Source of the DNA: Paracoccus marinus
Lineage (GTDB): Bacteria > Pseudomonadota > Alphaproteobacteria > Rhodobacterales > Rhodobacteraceae
Length of the DNA stretch: 64,000 nucleotides
Assembly: GCF_007018965.1 (NCBI RefSeq)
Contig: NZ_VJYZ01000020.1
Span: 1-64,000 of the forward strand
Reading direction: 5' to 3'
Position numbers and translations under genes: made by a program. Every line of letters starts with the position of its first letter. Within the stretch, counting starts at the first letter, position 1. Positions 52,149-62,772 of this stretch are shown here, one piece after another. The notes under the pieces are model-generated. The model saw only the letters and a list, made by a program, of their open reading frames with translations, had not been told where the DNA came from and made no database searches.

Positions 52149-53225
52149 TCAAGCCCTTGCGGCGACAACCGCGTCCAGTTCGGCGCGCAGCGCACGCGGG
52201 TCGGCGTCGTCGGCCGGACGGCGGCGGGCAAGCGCCGCCTCGGCCCGGCGGGCGGCGGCCGGGGTCATGCGGCCGGCGGCGGCCACCACCTCGGCGAACT
52301 CGGCGCGGGTCGCGTTGCAGTGCAGGACCAGATCGCAGCCCGCGGCGATGGCGGCTGCCGCGCGCTGGCCGGGCGTGCCCTCAAGCGCGTTCATCCCGAT
52401 GTCGTCGGTCATCAGCAGCCCGCCGAAGCCGATCCGGTCGCGGATCAGGGCGATGGCGGCGGCGGACGCCGTGGCGGGGCGGTCGTCCAGCTGCGTCAGC
52501 CGGATATGCGCGGTCATCCCCATCGGCAGGTCCGCCAGGGCCCGAAACGGGGCGAAGTCGGTCCGGTCCAGTTCGTCCAGGCTCACGTCCAGCACCGGGG
52601 TGTCGTGGTGGCTGTCGACGCGGGTGCGGCCGTGGCCCGGCATGTGCTTGACGACCGGCAGAACGCCCGCGGCGATCAGCCCGTCCGCTGCCGCGCGGCC
52701 CATGCGCGCGACGGTGCCGGGGTCGGTGCCGAAGCAGCGGTTGCGCAGGAACGGGTGGGTGCCGTCCTGCGCCAGATCGAGGCAGGGCGCGGCGTCGCAG
52801 TCGATGCCCGCCGCGCGCAGTTCCTGCCCCAGCAGACGATAGCGCAGTTCGACCGCGCGGGCGCCGTCGGCGGCGCTGTCCTGGGCCGAGGGCCAGTCGG
52901 TCCAGTGCGGCGCGCAAAGGCGCTGGACCCGCCCGCCTTCCTGATCGGTCATCACGATGGCGTCGCGCCCGACGCCGTCGCGCAGGTCGCCGGTCAGGCG
53001 GCGCAGCTGGTCGGGGCTGTCCACGTTCCGCGCGAACAGGATGAACCCCCACGGGTCCGCGTCGCGCAGGAACGCGCGCTCGTCCGCGCCCAGCGTCAGC
53101 CCCTCGACGCCCAGGATGGTCGCGCCATGAACCGGTGCGCTTGCAGGCGCGTTTGCAGGCGATGACGCCCCGTCGCGGGGCGACGAGGCGTTGCGGTGGC
53201 GTGGCAGATCGGCAGGCGTCGTCAC
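52149..53225 (-). CDS. nagZ: Beta-N-acetylhexosaminidase NagZ
   Basis: 358-aa cytosolic GH3 enzyme of peptidoglycan recycling, which cleaves GlcNAc from anhydro-muropeptides. The signature VVKHMPGHGRTRVDSHHDTP carries the catalytic His of NagZ; the nucleophile Asp is in LMTDDIGM. About 35 Ala/Ser/Pro-rich residues precede the fold. It starts with GTG overlapping the SPOR gene stop by four bases. scpA normally follows it in this order of bacteria, but here a truncated haemoglobin gene does. Confidence 0.93.
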   Translation of the reverse strand: MTTPADLPRHRNASSPRDGASSPANAPASAPVHGATILGVEGLTLGADERAFLRDADPWGFILFARNVDSPDQLRRLTGDLRDGVGRDAIVMTDQEGGRVQRLCAPHWTDWPSAQDSAADGARAVELRYRLLGQELRAAGIDCDAAPCLDLAQDGTHPFLRNRCFGTDPGTVARMGRAAADGLIAAGVLPVVKHMPGHGRTRVDSHHDTPVLDVSLDELDRTDFAPFRALADLPMGMTAHIRLTQLDDRPATASAAAIALIRDRIGFGGLLMTDDIGMNALEGTPGQRAAAAIAAGCDLVLHCNATRAEFAEVVAAAGRMTPAAARRAEAALARRRPADDADPRALRAELDAVVAARA

Positions 53226-54457
53226 TTGGCGACGGCCGGGATGCAGTCGCCGCCCGCCTCAATCAGCGCGGCGCAGAACTTTCGCGCGTCGTCGCGGCCC
53301 GCGAAGCCTGCCACGCGCAGCCGCCAGAAGGTGCGGCCGCCCGCCTCGTGCTTCTGCACCACCGGCGACTTGCCGGCGAAAAGCGAGCTGTAGCGACCCG
53401 ACACCCGGTCCCATTCCGCCCCGGCGATGGCGTCGCTGTCGAACGCCCCGATCTGCACCAGCGCGGCCCCCGAGGCGACGCTGGCGGACTTGACGGCGGC
53501 GGCGGGTTCGGCAGCGGGTTCGGCGTTAAGTTCGGAGGCGGGCGCTTCGGCAGGCGCGGTGGCGGCGGCGGCTTCTGGCGCGGCCACGGCCGCAGCTGCC
53601 GCGATCGCGGTGCGGCGCGGACGGGGGGCCGGGCGCGGCGATGCGGCCAGCGCCCCGGGCGCGGCCTCGGCCCCGGCCTCAGCCAGCGCCTCGGTGATCG
53701 CGGTGCCTTGCGCGCGTTCGCCGGCGAGATCCGTCACCGCCTCGTTCACCGGCGCCTCGGCCGCCGGCGCGTTCGACAGCACCGCGACATCGGTCGCGAC
53801 CATGTCGGCAGCCCCGGCTTCGGCCGATTCCAGCGCCGCGTCGGCGGCCGCCTGCGCGGCGCGGGCGGCGTCCGCGTCGGACATGGCGACCACGTCGCGG
53901 GCGTTCGGATCGGCGGGTATTTCCTCGGTCAGCGCGGTCGGCCGGGCGGTCGCGCCCAGCTTGCCCATCGCGACGTCGTCGGCGGTCAGCGAGACCGGGC
54001 CGGGCGCGATCGCGACCTCGGACACACGGCGCTGCTCGGTCCCGGCGGCGATCTGGTTCACGGCAAGGCCGCTGCGCTCGGACAGCTGCCCGCCCGGCTC
54101 GTCGGGGGCGGTGCGGGAATCGCCCTGCACGGCGCGGATCACCGGCACGCCCGACACATCGCGCACGACCAGCCGGTAACCCCAGACGGCCAGCGAGACC
54201 ATCAGCAAGACGGAGATCACCGCGCCGAGGTAATGGGTAAGCCGCGCGACGCGGCCGACGATGGTGTCGCGTTCCGTCAGCGCGGTGGCGCCGTCATCGG
54301 TCGCGAACCGCTCGTTGTCCCAGTCGTGGTCCTCGGTCCAGTCGAGATCGACATGGCCGTGCCCCGCGTGCCCGGGTGCGTAGTCGTGATCCGAATAGAC
54401 ACCGGCGCCGCGATGCGAGCCGTCGAATCCGCCAGAGCGGAAATCCACCACTGTCAT
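53222..54457 (-). CDS. SPOR-domain membrane protein
   Basis: 411-aa bitopic protein: a cytosolic His/Asp-rich N terminus, a single membrane helix (about 76-98), a long Ala/Pro/Glu-rich periplasmic linker, and a C-terminal SPOR domain (about 335-408) which binds glycan strands lacking stem peptides at the division site. Conserved between argS and nagZ in Rhodobacterales. It is likely recruited to the septum. The linker is low complexity and easily mistaken for non-coding. Confidence 0.87.
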   Translation of the reverse strand: MTVVDFRSGGFDGSHRGAGVYSDHDYAPGHAGHGHVDLDWTEDHDWDNERFATDDGATALTERDTIVGRVARLTHYLGAVISVLLMVSLAVWGYRLVVRDVSGVPVIRAVQGDSRTAPDEPGGQLSERSGLAVNQIAAGTEQRRVSEVAIAPGPVSLTADDVAMGKLGATARPTALTEEIPADPNARDVVAMSDADAARAAQAAADAALESAEAGAADMVATDVAVLSNAPAAEAPVNEAVTDLAGERAQGTAITEALAEAGAEAAPGALAASPRPAPRPRRTAIAAAAAVAAPEAAAATAPAEAPASELNAEPAAEPAAAVKSASVASGAALVQIGAFDSDAIAGAEWDRVSGRYSSLFAGKSPVVQKHEAGGRTFWRLRVAGFAGRDDARKFCAALIEAGGDCIPAVAK

Positions 54458-54535
54458 GTTCTGTCCTGCCCACTTTGCCGGTTGATCCGGCTTGTCCGTT
54501 GACCGCTCGAGTCCCCCGGGCAGGCCACGCCTTGT

Positions 54536-56284
54536 TCAGCGCATTTCCTTGGCCGGAGTGACGCCCAAGATACCCAAACCCGCCGCGATTACAACGGCGA
54601 CGCTTCGCACCAGCGCCATTTTCGCAGCGGTAGTGGCAGGATCGCCATCCTGCACGAACCGTAGCGTCTGGTCATCGTTGCCCCGGTTCCAGAGCGCGTG
54701 CAGGTCGGACGCGAGATCGTACAGGTAGAAGGCGATCCGGTGCGGTTCGTGGGCGCGGGCGGCGATGTCCACGGTGCGCGGCCATTCGGCGATCCGCCGC
54801 GCCAGCGCCAGTTCCGCCGGATGCTCGATCAGGTCCAGATCGGCGCCCGCCAGCGCCGCGTCGGACGTGTCCACGCCCGCCTCGGCCGCGCGGGCCAGCA
54901 CGCTGTTGATCCGGGCGTTCGCATACTGGACGTACCAGACCGGGTTGTCCTTTGACTGTTCCAGCACCTTGGCGAAGTCGAAATCCAGCGCCGCGTCGTT
55001 CTTGCGCGTCAGCATGTGGAAGCGGGTGACGTCGCGGCCTGCCTGTTCGACCACGTCGCGCAGGGTGACGAAGGTGCCCGCGCGCTTCGACATCTTGAAG
55101 GGCTCGCCGTTCTTGAACAGGCGGACCAGCTGGATCAGCTTGACGTCCAGCGGCACGCGCCCGTTCGACAGCGCCGCGACCGCCGCCTGCATCCGCTTGA
55201 CGTAGCCGCCGTGGTCGGCGCCGAAGATGTCGATCAGCTGGTCGAAGCCGCGGTCGATCTTTTCCCAGTGATAGGCGATGTCGGGCGCGAAGTAGGTCCA
55301 GCGCCCGTCCGACTTCCTGACCGGGCGGTCCACGTCGTCCCCGTACGAGGTCGACCGGAACAGCGTCTGCTCGCGCGGTTCCCAGTCGTCGGGCAGCTTG
55401 CCCTTGGGCGGTTCCAGCACGCCTTCGTAGATCAGCCCCGCCTGGTCCAGCCGGGCGATCGCGGCCTCGATCCGGCCGGTGCCGTAAAGCGCGCGTTCAG
55501 ACGAATAGACGTCCATGCGGACGCCCACGAGTTCCAGGTCGGCGCGGATCATGTCCATCATCTCGGCGATGGCGATGTCGCGGATGCGGTCCAGCCAGTC
55601 CGCCTCGGGCAGGTCCAGCAGGCTGTCGCCGAACCGCGCCTTCAGCGCCTCGCCCACCGGGATCAGGTAGTCGCCGGGATACAGCCCCTCGCTGATCTGC
55701 GGCTCGAGCCCGTGCGCCTCGCGGTAGCGTTCAAAGGCCGACCGCGCCAGCACGTCCACCTGCGCCCCGCCGTCGTTGACGTAGTATTCGCGCGTGACCT
55801 CGTGGCCCGCGAAATCCAGCAGGTTCGCCAGCGCGTCGCCAAAGACCGCGCCACGGGTGTGCCCCACATGCATGGGGCCGGTCGGGTTCGCCGACACGAA
55901 CTCGACGTTGATCCGCTCGCCGTGGCCCTTGGGCACGCTGCCGAAGGCGGGGCCTGCCGCGATCGCCGCGCGCAGGACGCCCCGCCACTGCCCGGTTCCA
56001 AGCCGCAGGTTCAGAAAGCCCGGTCCCGCCACCTCGGCCGAGGTGATGCGCGGGTCGGCGGACAGCCGTTCGGCCAGCCCCTGCGCGATGTCGCGCGGCT
56101 TCATCCCGGCGGGCTTGGCCAGCACCATCGCGGCGTTCGTCGCCATGTCGCCATGGGCCGGGTCGCGCGGCGGCTCGACTGCGACGGCGGCAAGGTCGAG
56201 CCCGCGGGGCAGCGCCCCGGCGTCCGTCATGGCGTTGAGCGCGTCGATCACGAGGACGCGAATATCGGCGAAAATGTTCATCAT
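54536..56284 (-). CDS. argS: Arginyl-tRNA synthetase
   Basis: 582-aa class I aminoacyl-tRNA synthetase. The HIGH-type motif is in [16 protein letters not shown], the KMSK loop in [11 protein letters not shown], and the C-terminal anticodon-binding domain (DALRA type) begins about residue 465. The N-terminal Add-1 domain is present. Two consecutive ATG codons (56284 and 56281) could start translation; the difference is one Met. It heads argS-SPOR-nagZ on the minus strand, with 78 bp before the SPOR gene. Confidence 0.96.
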   Translation of the reverse strand: MMNIFADIRVLVIDALNAMTDAGALPRGLDLAAVAVEPPRDPAHGDMATNAAMVLAKPAGMKPRDIAQGLAERLSADPRITSAEVAGPGFLNLRLGTGQWRGVLRAAIAAGPAFGSVPKGHGERINVEFVSANPTGPMHVGHTRGAVFGDALANLLDFAGHEVTREYYVNDGGAQVDVLARSAFERYREAHGLEPQISEGLYPGDYLIPVGEALKARFGDSLLDLPEADWLDRIRDIAIAEMMDMIRADLELVGVRMDVYSSERALYGTGRIEAAIARLDQAGLIYEGVLEPPKGKLPDDWEPREQTLFRSTSYGDDVDRPVRKSDGRWTYFAPDIAYHWEKIDRGFDQLIDIFGADHGGYVKRMQAAVAALSNGRVPLDVKLIQLVRLFKNGEPFKMSKRAGTFVTLRDVVEQAGRDVTRFHMLTRKNDAALDFDFAKVLEQSKDNPVWYVQYANARINSVLARAAEAGVDTSDAALAGADLDLIEHPAELALARRIAEWPRTVDIAARAHEPHRIAFYLYDLASDLHALWNRGNDDQTLRFVQDGDPATTAAKMALVRSVAVVIAAGLGILGVTPAKEMR

Positions 56285-56483
56285 CAGGCCCCGTCTGTTG
56301 CCGATCCGATAGCGAATGCGCCTGCCCGCCGCAACCGCGGGGCGCGCGGCGCGGGATGCGGGTGGGGTGCGGGCGGGGTGCGGCAGCGGCGCCACGCCGG
56401 GCGGCGAACCCGCCGCCGCGTCCTTGCGGTCGGCCTTGCACAGCGGCAGACGGGGCCGGCAGAGGCGCGGAGCGGATCGCGGG

Positions 56484-58319
56484 ATGACAGCACCGGACCC
56501 GACCGACGCGACCGACGCGACCGCGCTTGTGGACCTGCGGATCCTCGCCACCAGCGACCTGCACATGCATCTGGCGGCGCGCGACGATTTCACCGGACGC
56601 CCTGCGCCGGGCCGGGGGCTGGCGGCCGTCGCCACGCTGATCGCGCGGCAGCGGGCGGCGCATCCGAATATCATCCTGCTGGACAACGGCGACGTTCTGG
56701 ACGGCGCGCCGGCGGCGGATTTCATCGACCCCGCTCGCCCGCATCCGATGATCGCGGCGATGAACGCCACGGGCTACGACGCCGGCACGCTTGGCAACCA
56801 CGACTTCGACCGGGGACCTTCGGCGACGCTGCGGGCGCTTGAGCGGGCGCGGTTCGGGATCGCCCTGACCAACGCCACGCTGAAGGGCGCCGAGGGGGTG
56901 ATCGCGCCTTTCGTCATCCTTGATCGCGAGATGACCGACCGCGCGGGCGCGCCGCGACGCCTGAAGATCGGGATCATGGGCTTCGTGCCGCCCCGCACGA
57001 CCGATTGGAACCCGACGCTCGCCCGCCACCTGCGCATCGCCGATCCGGTCGAGGCCGCGCGCGCGGCGATCCCCCGGCTGCGCGCGGCGGGTGCCGACCT
57101 GATCGTGGCGCTGTGCCATTCGGGGATCGGCGCGCGCGAGGCAACGCCGCTGATGGAACACGCGGCGACCGCGCTCGCCGCGCTCGACGGGATCGACGCG
57201 CTGGTCGCGGGCCACACGCATCTGGTCTTTCCCGGCTCCGACCACGACCACACCGACGGCGTGGACCCGGTCCGGGGCACGCTGTGCGGCAAGCCCGCCG
57301 TGATGCCCGGTTTCTGGGGATCGCACCTGGGCGTCATCGACCTGGCGCTGCGGGAAACCCCTGACGGGTGGACGGTCGCCGATAGGGCGGCGCGCGTCGA
57401 GCAGTCCCGCGCGGCCCCGCCTGCCGCCCTGCCCGCGCCGGTGGTCCGCACCCTCGCCGATGCGGCCACCCGCATGTCCCGTCCGCTGGCCCGCACCGCG
57501 CGGCCGATCCACACGCATCTGGCCCTGCTGGGATACGATCCGGCGTCGCAACTGCTCGCCCGCGCGCAGGCCTGGCACGTGCGGCGGTCGCTTCGCGGCC
57601 GGGCGGCGGCGCTGCCGGTTCTGTCGGTCGCCTCGCCCGGCCGCGCGGGCGGACGCGGCGGCCCGGACAGCTTCACCGACATCCCGCCCGGCCCGCTTGC
57701 GACGCTGGCGCTGTCGGACCTGTGCCCATGGACGAACCGGCTGTGCGCGGTCGAGGCGAGCGGCGCCGACCTTGCCGACTGGCTTGAGCGTGCGGCCTCG
57801 ATCTTTCGCCGCATCGTGCCCGGGGGCGCCGACCAGCCGCTGATCGACGCACGGTTCCCCACCTACAACTTCGACGTCATCCACGGGCTCGACTGGCGGA
57901 TCGACCTGACCCGGCCCGCCCGCCATGCGCCCGTCGGCAGCCTTGCCGACCCGTCCGCGCACCGCATCCTCGACCTGCGCCATTCGGGACGAGCCGTCGC
58001 GCCATCCGACCGCTTCGTGATCGCCACCCACAGCTTCCGGGTGGCGCAAGGGGGCATGTACGGGGCGCTCGCATCGGGACTGCGGCCGGTGCTTGATGCC
58101 GGGCCGCCGCTGCGCGAGGTGCTGCGCCGCTATCTTGCCCGCCGGCGCCGGCTGGACGACCCGGTCCGCACGCCCTGGCGCTTCGCCCCGCTGCCCGGCA
58201 CGACCGCGCTGTTCGACACCGGGCCGGGCGCGCTGGCCCACCTGGACGCGGCGCCGATCCGCTGCGAGCCCGCGGGGATGACGGCCGACGGGTTCGCCAC
58301 CCTGCGGCTTCACCTGTAA
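56484..58319 (+). CDS. CpdB/UshA-like metallophosphoesterase
   Basis: 611-aa protein of the 5'-nucleotidase / 2',3'-cyclic phosphodiesterase family. The metal motifs are [25 protein letters not shown] and GHTHLVFPG; the C-terminal 5'-nucleotidase domain has [18 protein letters not shown] and the base-stacking [14 protein letters not shown] region. Members are usually periplasmic with a signal peptide; here no hydrophobic leader is visible at ATG 56484 or in the 56-residue in-frame extension, so it may be cytosolic or the start may be further upstream. It is divergent from argS. Confidence 0.86.
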   Translation: MTAPDPTDATDATALVDLRILATSDLHMHLAARDDFTGRPAPGRGLAAVATLIARQRAAHPNIILLDNGDVLDGAPAADFIDPARPHPMIAAMNATGYDAGTLGNHDFDRGPSATLRALERARFGIALTNATLKGAEGVIAPFVILDREMTDRAGAPRRLKIGIMGFVPPRTTDWNPTLARHLRIADPVEAARAAIPRLRAAGADLIVALCHSGIGAREATPLMEHAATALAALDGIDALVAGHTHLVFPGSDHDHTDGVDPVRGTLCGKPAVMPGFWGSHLGVIDLALRETPDGWTVADRAARVEQSRAAPPAALPAPVVRTLADAATRMSRPLARTARPIHTHLALLGYDPASQLLARAQAWHVRRSLRGRAAALPVLSVASPGRAGGRGGPDSFTDIPPGPLATLALSDLCPWTNRLCAVEASGADLADWLERAASIFRRIVPGGADQPLIDARFPTYNFDVIHGLDWRIDLTRPARHAPVGSLADPSAHRILDLRHSGRAVAPSDRFVIATHSFRVAQGGMYGALASGLRPVLDAGPPLREVLRRYLARRRRLDDPVRTPWRFAPLPGTTALFDTGPGALAHLDAAPIRCEPAGMTADGFATLRLHL

Positions 58320-58392
58320 ACGCCCGATTTCCGTCCCTCGCCGCAACGTGCGGATGGTACCGACAGGAACCATGACCTCAGAAGGACACGCC

Positions 58393-59151
58393 ATGTCACG
58401 CGCCGATCAAGCCGCCCGCCTTGCCGCCCTGCACGTTCCGGGCGATCCGCTGGTGCTTTACAACATCTGGGACGCGGGCGGGGCGCGGACGCTGGCCGAG
58501 GCGGGCGCGCGCGCTGTCGCCACCGGCAGCTGGTCGCTGGCGGCGGCGCATGGCTATGCCGACGGCGAGGCGATGCCGCTGGACCTGACGCTCGCCATCG
58601 TGGCCCGGATCGCGCAGGCGACCGACCTGCCGCTGACCGTCGACTTCGAAGGGGGCTACGCGGCCGATCCGCAAGCCGTCGCCGCGAACGTCGCCCGCGT
58701 GATTGCCGCCGGCGCGGTCGGGATCAATTTCGAGGATCAGGTGGTCAAAGGCACGGGCATCTATCCCGTCGATGAGCAGTCGGCCCGGATCCGCGCGGTC
58801 CGGCAGGCGGCGGACGCGGCCGGTATCCCCCTGTTCATCAACGCCCGGACCGACCTGTTCCTCAAGGCAGACGGCGACCACGCGGCGCTCGTGCCCGAGG
58901 CGCTGGCGCGGCGCGCGGCCTATGCGGCGGCGGGCGCGAACGGCTTCTTCGTCCCCGCCCTGACCGACGCCGCCCTGATCGCCGGGGTCTGCCGCGAGAG
59001 CGAGTTGCCGATCAACGTGATGATGATGGGTCCGCTCGCATCGGTGGCAGAGGTGGCGGCGCTGGGGGTCGCGCGGGCAAGCTGGGGCCCGGGCGCCTAC
59101 CGGGTCGCGCAGACCGACTTCGCGGCGCGGTTCCGCGAGATCGTCGGCTGA
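58393..59151 (+). CDS. PEP mutase/isocitrate lyase family protein
   Basis: 252-aa TIM-barrel protein of the PEP mutase/isocitrate lyase superfamily. LVLYNIWDAGGARTL, the metal-binding Asp/Glu region LTVDFEGGY and NFEDQ, and FINARTDLF are typical. It lacks the KKCGH motif of isocitrate lyase, so it is of the oxaloacetate-decarboxylase/methylisocitrate-lyase-like or uncharacterised type. ATG 58393 has AGAAGGA upstream. It follows the phosphoesterase gene by 73 bp on the same strand; no functional link is evident. Confidence 0.87.
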   Translation: MSRADQAARLAALHVPGDPLVLYNIWDAGGARTLAEAGARAVATGSWSLAAAHGYADGEAMPLDLTLAIVARIAQATDLPLTVDFEGGYAADPQAVAANVARVIAAGAVGINFEDQVVKGTGIYPVDEQSARIRAVRQAADAAGIPLFINARTDLFLKADGDHAALVPEALARRAAYAAAGANGFFVPALTDAALIAGVCRESELPINVMMMGPLASVAEVAALGVARASWGPGAYRVAQTDFAARFREIVG

Positions 59152-59284
59152 GGCGGTTGTCGCGCGCTGCCGCCTTCCGCGGCCCGCGCTGACAGCGGCG
59201 TGATGGCCAGACCGCCGAGTACGGTTGCACGGCGGCAGGTCTCGCCCGCCAGCAAGCCGGATCGCGCCCGCTCGATCCACGGCC

Positions 59285-59313
59285 TTGCATCCCCGCCGCA
59301 GGGGGGCTATCTG
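59285..59313 (+). promoter_or_regulatory. Putative sigma-70 promoter of the SRP RNA gene
   Basis: TTGCAT (59285-59290) and TATCTG (59308-59313) are 17 bp apart, which would place the transcription start near 59320, exactly where the SRP RNA closing stem begins. Confidence 0.55.
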
Positions 59314-59319
59314 GTCCGC

Positions 59320-59413
59320 GAGAGGTTGGCGCGGGCGAGCGCCTCGCCAACCCGGTCAGGTCCGGAAGGAAGCAGCCGTAACGAGCCCCGCTTGGGTCGT
59401 TGTCCAGCCTCTC
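59320..59413 (+). ncRNA. ffs: Signal recognition particle RNA (4.5S type)
   Basis: Short bacterial SRP RNA, the scaffold that binds Ffh. The conserved domain IV loop GGTCAGGTCCGGAAGGAAGC lies in the middle of the molecule (about 59355-59374), and the ends pair (GAGAGG at 59320-59325 with CCTCTC at 59408-59413), giving a single long hairpin of about 95 nt. No protein gene overlaps it. Exact ends are estimated from the pairing. The promoter lies just upstream. Confidence 0.92.
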
Positions 59414-59504
59414 ACCTCTTTCCTCATCTTCGTCACCTCCCCATCCGCTGACCTGACCTCGGTCTGCGGCGGCAGTCAGGCTCCGTCCCCCTTCCGCGCA
59501 CCCC

Positions 59505-60449
59505 TCATGCGCCATCCAGCCAGCCCCGGATCAGCCAGCCCGCGATCGGCCCCCGGCGGGGCGTGCGGATCGTCGGGTGCGCGCCGTCCATCACCTGTCG
59601 GACATCGGAGCGGGGCAGCCACAGGGCGTCGTCCAGTTCGACCTTGTCCAGCGTGATCGCCTGCGTCTCGGCCACGCCCGCGCAGCCGATCATCAGCGAG
59701 GCGGGGAACGGCCAGGGCTGGCTTGCGACATAGCGGACCGATCCGACGCGGACGCCGGTCTCCTCGAACACCTCGCGGCGGACGGCGGCCTCGACCGTCT
59801 CGCCGGGCTCGACGAAGCCGGCGAGGCAGGAATACATCCCCTCGGGCCAGCCGGGCGAGCGGCCGAGCAGCAGGTGGTCGTCGCGTTCCACCAGCATGAT
59901 GACGACCGGGTCGGTGCGCGGGAAATGCACCGCGTTGCAGGCCGGGCACTGGCGCTGCCAGCCGGACTGCGCGGGGGCGGACTGGTGCCCGCAGGCCGCG
60001 CAGTAGCGGTGCGAGACATGCCAGCCCGTGATCGCGCGCGAAATCGCCGCAAGCGCCCCGTCGGCCGCATCGAAGCTTGCGATCGACGCCCGCAGGTCGA
60101 CGAAGCGCGCGTCCTCGATCGCGGGGTGGCGCTGCTCGGACGGGTCGATGAAAAGCTCGGTCTCGGCCAGGTTCGGCGGCGTCCAGCCCGAGATGTCGCG
60201 CGTCCCGACCGGCTGCCCGTCAAGCGTCCCCAGGAACACCGAAGGCCCGCCGCCATCGAGCGCCGGGTGGTCGGGCGGCAGCCAGGCCAACCCGCCCGCG
60301 TCGCGGCACAGCACCTTGCCGCGCCAGACCGGGGTGATGCGCGCGGACGCGGTCCAGCCGTCATCGCCGCGCAGATGCGCCGCGCGGTCGAAGCGGGCGG
60401 CGTCCGCACCCTCGGGTCCGGCAAAGGCCAGCATCCAGTCGTCGGCCAT
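59505..60449 (-). CDS. nudC: NAD+ diphosphatase NudC
   Basis: 314-aa Nudix hydrolase that cleaves NAD(H) and removes the NAD cap from RNA 5' ends. A zinc ribbon (CAACGHQ then CPACN) comes before the Nudix box (GFVEPGETVEAAVRREVFEETG, split), and the NudC-specific SQPWPFPASLMIG motif follows it. ATG 60449 gives the family N terminus; a 28-codon upstream extension is excluded. It is divergent from dnaX. Confidence 0.95.
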   Translation of the reverse strand: MADDWMLAFAGPEGADAARFDRAAHLRGDDGWTASARITPVWRGKVLCRDAGGLAWLPPDHPALDGGGPSVFLGTLDGQPVGTRDISGWTPPNLAETELFIDPSEQRHPAIEDARFVDLRASIASFDAADGALAAISRAITGWHVSHRYCAACGHQSAPAQSGWQRQCPACNAVHFPRTDPVVIMLVERDDHLLLGRSPGWPEGMYSCLAGFVEPGETVEAAVRREVFEETGVRVGSVRYVASQPWPFPASLMIGCAGVAETQAITLDKVELDDALWLPRSDVRQVMDGAHPTIRTPRRGPIAGWLIRGWLDGA

Positions 60450-60553
60450 CCGCCACCCCCAATCGTTCAGGTCGCGGGCAACCTGCCCCGGACGCGGGGT
60501 GCGGACAAGCGGCGGTTTACCTTGCCGCACCACGCACCTAGATTGCAGCCGTC

Positions 60554-62401
60554 ATGGAGATCGCGATGCCCGACGCCACCCCTGCCCCGGCGCCCGCCTA
60601 TCAGGTGCTGGCCCGCAAATACCGGCCGGAAACCTTTGCCGACCTGGTGGGGCAGGACGCGATGGTCCGCACGCTCAAGAACGCCTTTGCCGCCGACCGG
60701 ATCGCGCAGGCGTTCATCATGACCGGCATCCGCGGCACCGGAAAGACCACCACCGCGCGGATCATCGCCAAGGGCATGAACTGCATCGGCCCCGACGGCA
60801 CCGGCGGCCCCACGACCGAGCCCTGCGGCGTCTGCGAACACTGCCGCGCCATCATGGAAGGCCGCCACGTCGATGTGCTGGAGATGGACGCGGCCAGCCG
60901 CACCGGCGTGGGCGACATCCGCGAGATCATCGAGAGCGTGCATTACCGGGCGGCGTCCGCGCGCTACAAGATCTACATCATCGACGAGGTTCACATGCTG
61001 TCCACCAGCGCGTTCAACGCGCTGCTGAAGACGCTCGAGGAACCGCCGCCGCACGTGAAGTTCATCTTTGCCACGACGGAAATCCGCAAGGTGCCGGTCA
61101 CGGTCCTGTCGCGCTGCCAGCGCTTCGACCTGCGCCGGATCGAGCCCGAGGTGATGATCGCCCTGCTGCGCCGGATCGCGGGGGCCGAGGGGGCGCAGAT
61201 CAGCGACGACGCGCTCGCGCTCATCACCCGCGCGGCGGAAGGTTCGGCGCGGGACGGGACCAGCCTGCTGGACCAGGCGATCAGCCACGGCGCGGGCGAG
61301 ACCACCGCGCCGCAGGTCCGCGCCATGCTGGGACTGGCGGACCGGGGACGCGTTCTCGACCTCTTCGACATGATCCTGCGCGGCTCGGCCGCCGAGGCGC
61401 TGGCCGAGATGCAAAGCCAGTACGCCGAGGGCGCGGACCCTTTGGCCGTGCTGCGCGACCTGGCCGAGATCACGCACTGGATCAGCGTCGTGAAGATCAC
61501 GCCCGACGCCGCCGACGATCCCACCATCGGCCCCGACGAGCGCGAGCGCGGCCGCGACATGGCCGCCCGCATCCCCATGCGCGCGCTCAGCCGGATGTGG
61601 CAGATGCTCCTCAAGGCGCTCGAGGAGGTGTCGGTCGCCCCGAACGCGATGATGGCGGCCGAGATGGCGATCATCCGCCTGACCCATGTCGCCGACCTGC
61701 CCGACCCCGAGGCGCTGATCCGCAAGGTGCAGGCGGCGCAGGCGGCGGGCGAGTTTACCCGGCCCGCGACGACCGCGCCTGCGCCCTCAACAACGCATGC
61801 CGGCAACGGCCACGCCGCAGGGGTCGCGCCTGTGATGCATGCGGGCGGCAGGTCCGGGCCGCTGGCCGCGCGCCAGCCCGCCCCCGTCGATGCGCTGACG
61901 CCGCAGGCCAGCCCCGAGATCCTCGCGAGCTATCCCGATTTCGAGTCGGTCGTCGATCTCATCAAGCGCATGCGCGACATGGCGCTGCTGTTCGATGTCG
62001 AGAAGTCGGTCCGGCTGGTCCGCTATTCCCCCGGCCGGATCGAGTTCCAGCCTGCGCCGGACGCGCCCGCCAGCCTCGCCGCGCGCCTGTCGGACCGGCT
62101 GCGCGGCTGGACCGGGGGCACGCGCTGGACCGTGTCGGTCGTGGACGCGGGCGGCGGGCCGACCATCGCCGAACGCCGCGCCGAACGCGAAACGGCCGAG
62201 ATCGAGGCGGCGCGGCAGAACCCGGTCGTGCAGGCGATCCTGTCGATCGTGCCCGGCGCCGCCATCATCGTGCGCCACGAGACCCCGCCCGCCCCGGTCC
62301 TCGATGAGGACGGCGAGGCGGTGACCGAGGATCTGCACGGCCCCTCGGATGGCCCGGTCGCGGCCGTCGAGGAATGGGACCCGTTCGAGGATGAGGACTG
62401 A
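60554..62401 (+). CDS. dnaX: DNA polymerase III gamma/tau subunit
   Basis: 615-aa clamp-loader ATPase. Domain I has Walker A GIRGTGKTTTARI (about 58-70), a four-Cys zinc site (CIGPDG..., CGVCEHC), Walker B YIIDEVHML and the sensor LSRCQRF. Domains II-III run to about 390. The linker (about 390-450) is Ala/Pro/Gly-rich and the tau-specific C terminus follows. I saw no A-rich slippery site like that of E. coli, so a separate gamma form by frameshifting is not indicated. Coupled with ybaB and recR, the usual order. Confidence 0.95.
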   Translation: MEIAMPDATPAPAPAYQVLARKYRPETFADLVGQDAMVRTLKNAFAADRIAQAFIMTGIRGTGKTTTARIIAKGMNCIGPDGTGGPTTEPCGVCEHCRAIMEGRHVDVLEMDAASRTGVGDIREIIESVHYRAASARYKIYIIDEVHMLSTSAFNALLKTLEEPPPHVKFIFATTEIRKVPVTVLSRCQRFDLRRIEPEVMIALLRRIAGAEGAQISDDALALITRAAEGSARDGTSLLDQAISHGAGETTAPQVRAMLGLADRGRVLDLFDMILRGSAAEALAEMQSQYAEGADPLAVLRDLAEITHWISVVKITPDAADDPTIGPDERERGRDMAARIPMRALSRMWQMLLKALEEVSVAPNAMMAAEMAIIRLTHVADLPDPEALIRKVQAAQAAGEFTRPATTAPAPSTTHAGNGHAAGVAPVMHAGGRSGPLAARQPAPVDALTPQASPEILASYPDFESVVDLIKRMRDMALLFDVEKSVRLVRYSPGRIEFQPAPDAPASLAARLSDRLRGWTGGTRWTVSVVDAGGGPTIAERRAERETAEIEAARQNPVVQAILSIVPGAAIIVRHETPPAPVLDEDGEAVTEDLHGPSDGPVAAVEEWDPFEDED

Positions 62402-62405
62402 GACG

Positions 62406-62750
62406 ATGAAGAACCCCTTTGGCGGCATGGGCGACCTGTCGAAGATGATGCAGGCCGCGCGCGAGATGCAGGACAAGGTCGAGGGGCTGCAGAAGTCCCT
62501 GGACGAGATCACCGTCACCGGCGAGGCGGGCGCGGGGCTGGTACGCGCCACCGCGACCGCGAAGGGCGACCTGACCGGGCTCGACATCGATCCGTCGATC
62601 TTCGTGGCCAGCGAAAAGCAGGTGGTCGAGGACCTGATCCTTGCCGCGATCAAGGACGCGCAGCGCCGCGCGGCCGACCGCGCCAAGCAGGAAACCGAGC
62701 GGCTGGCGGGCGGCATGGGCCTGCCCCCCGGCATGAAGCTGCCGTTCTGA
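62406..62750 (+). CDS. YbaB/EbfC nucleoid-associated protein
   Basis: 114-aa DNA-binding protein of the YbaB/EbfC family. The N terminus [20 protein letters not shown] and the helical [20 protein letters not shown] are typical. It forms dimers that bind DNA with little sequence preference. The start is five bases after the dnaX stop and 22 bp lie before recR, so the three form one unit. Confidence 0.94.
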   Translation: MKNPFGGMGDLSKMMQAAREMQDKVEGLQKSLDEITVTGEAGAGLVRATATAKGDLTGLDIDPSIFVASEKQVVEDLILAAIKDAQRRAADRAKQETERLAGGMGLPPGMKLPF

Positions 62751-62772
62751 CGACCGGCTGAAAGGGAAAGCC

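Noticed and set aside
55731..58394. An 887-codon minus-strand open frame opposite the phosphoesterase
   Set aside because: Arg/Gly/His-rich antisense shadow; the phosphoesterase on the plus strand and argS on the minus strand have clear motifs.
60554..62401. A programmed frameshift making a short gamma form of DnaX
   Set aside because: No A-rich slippery heptamer was visible in the linker region.
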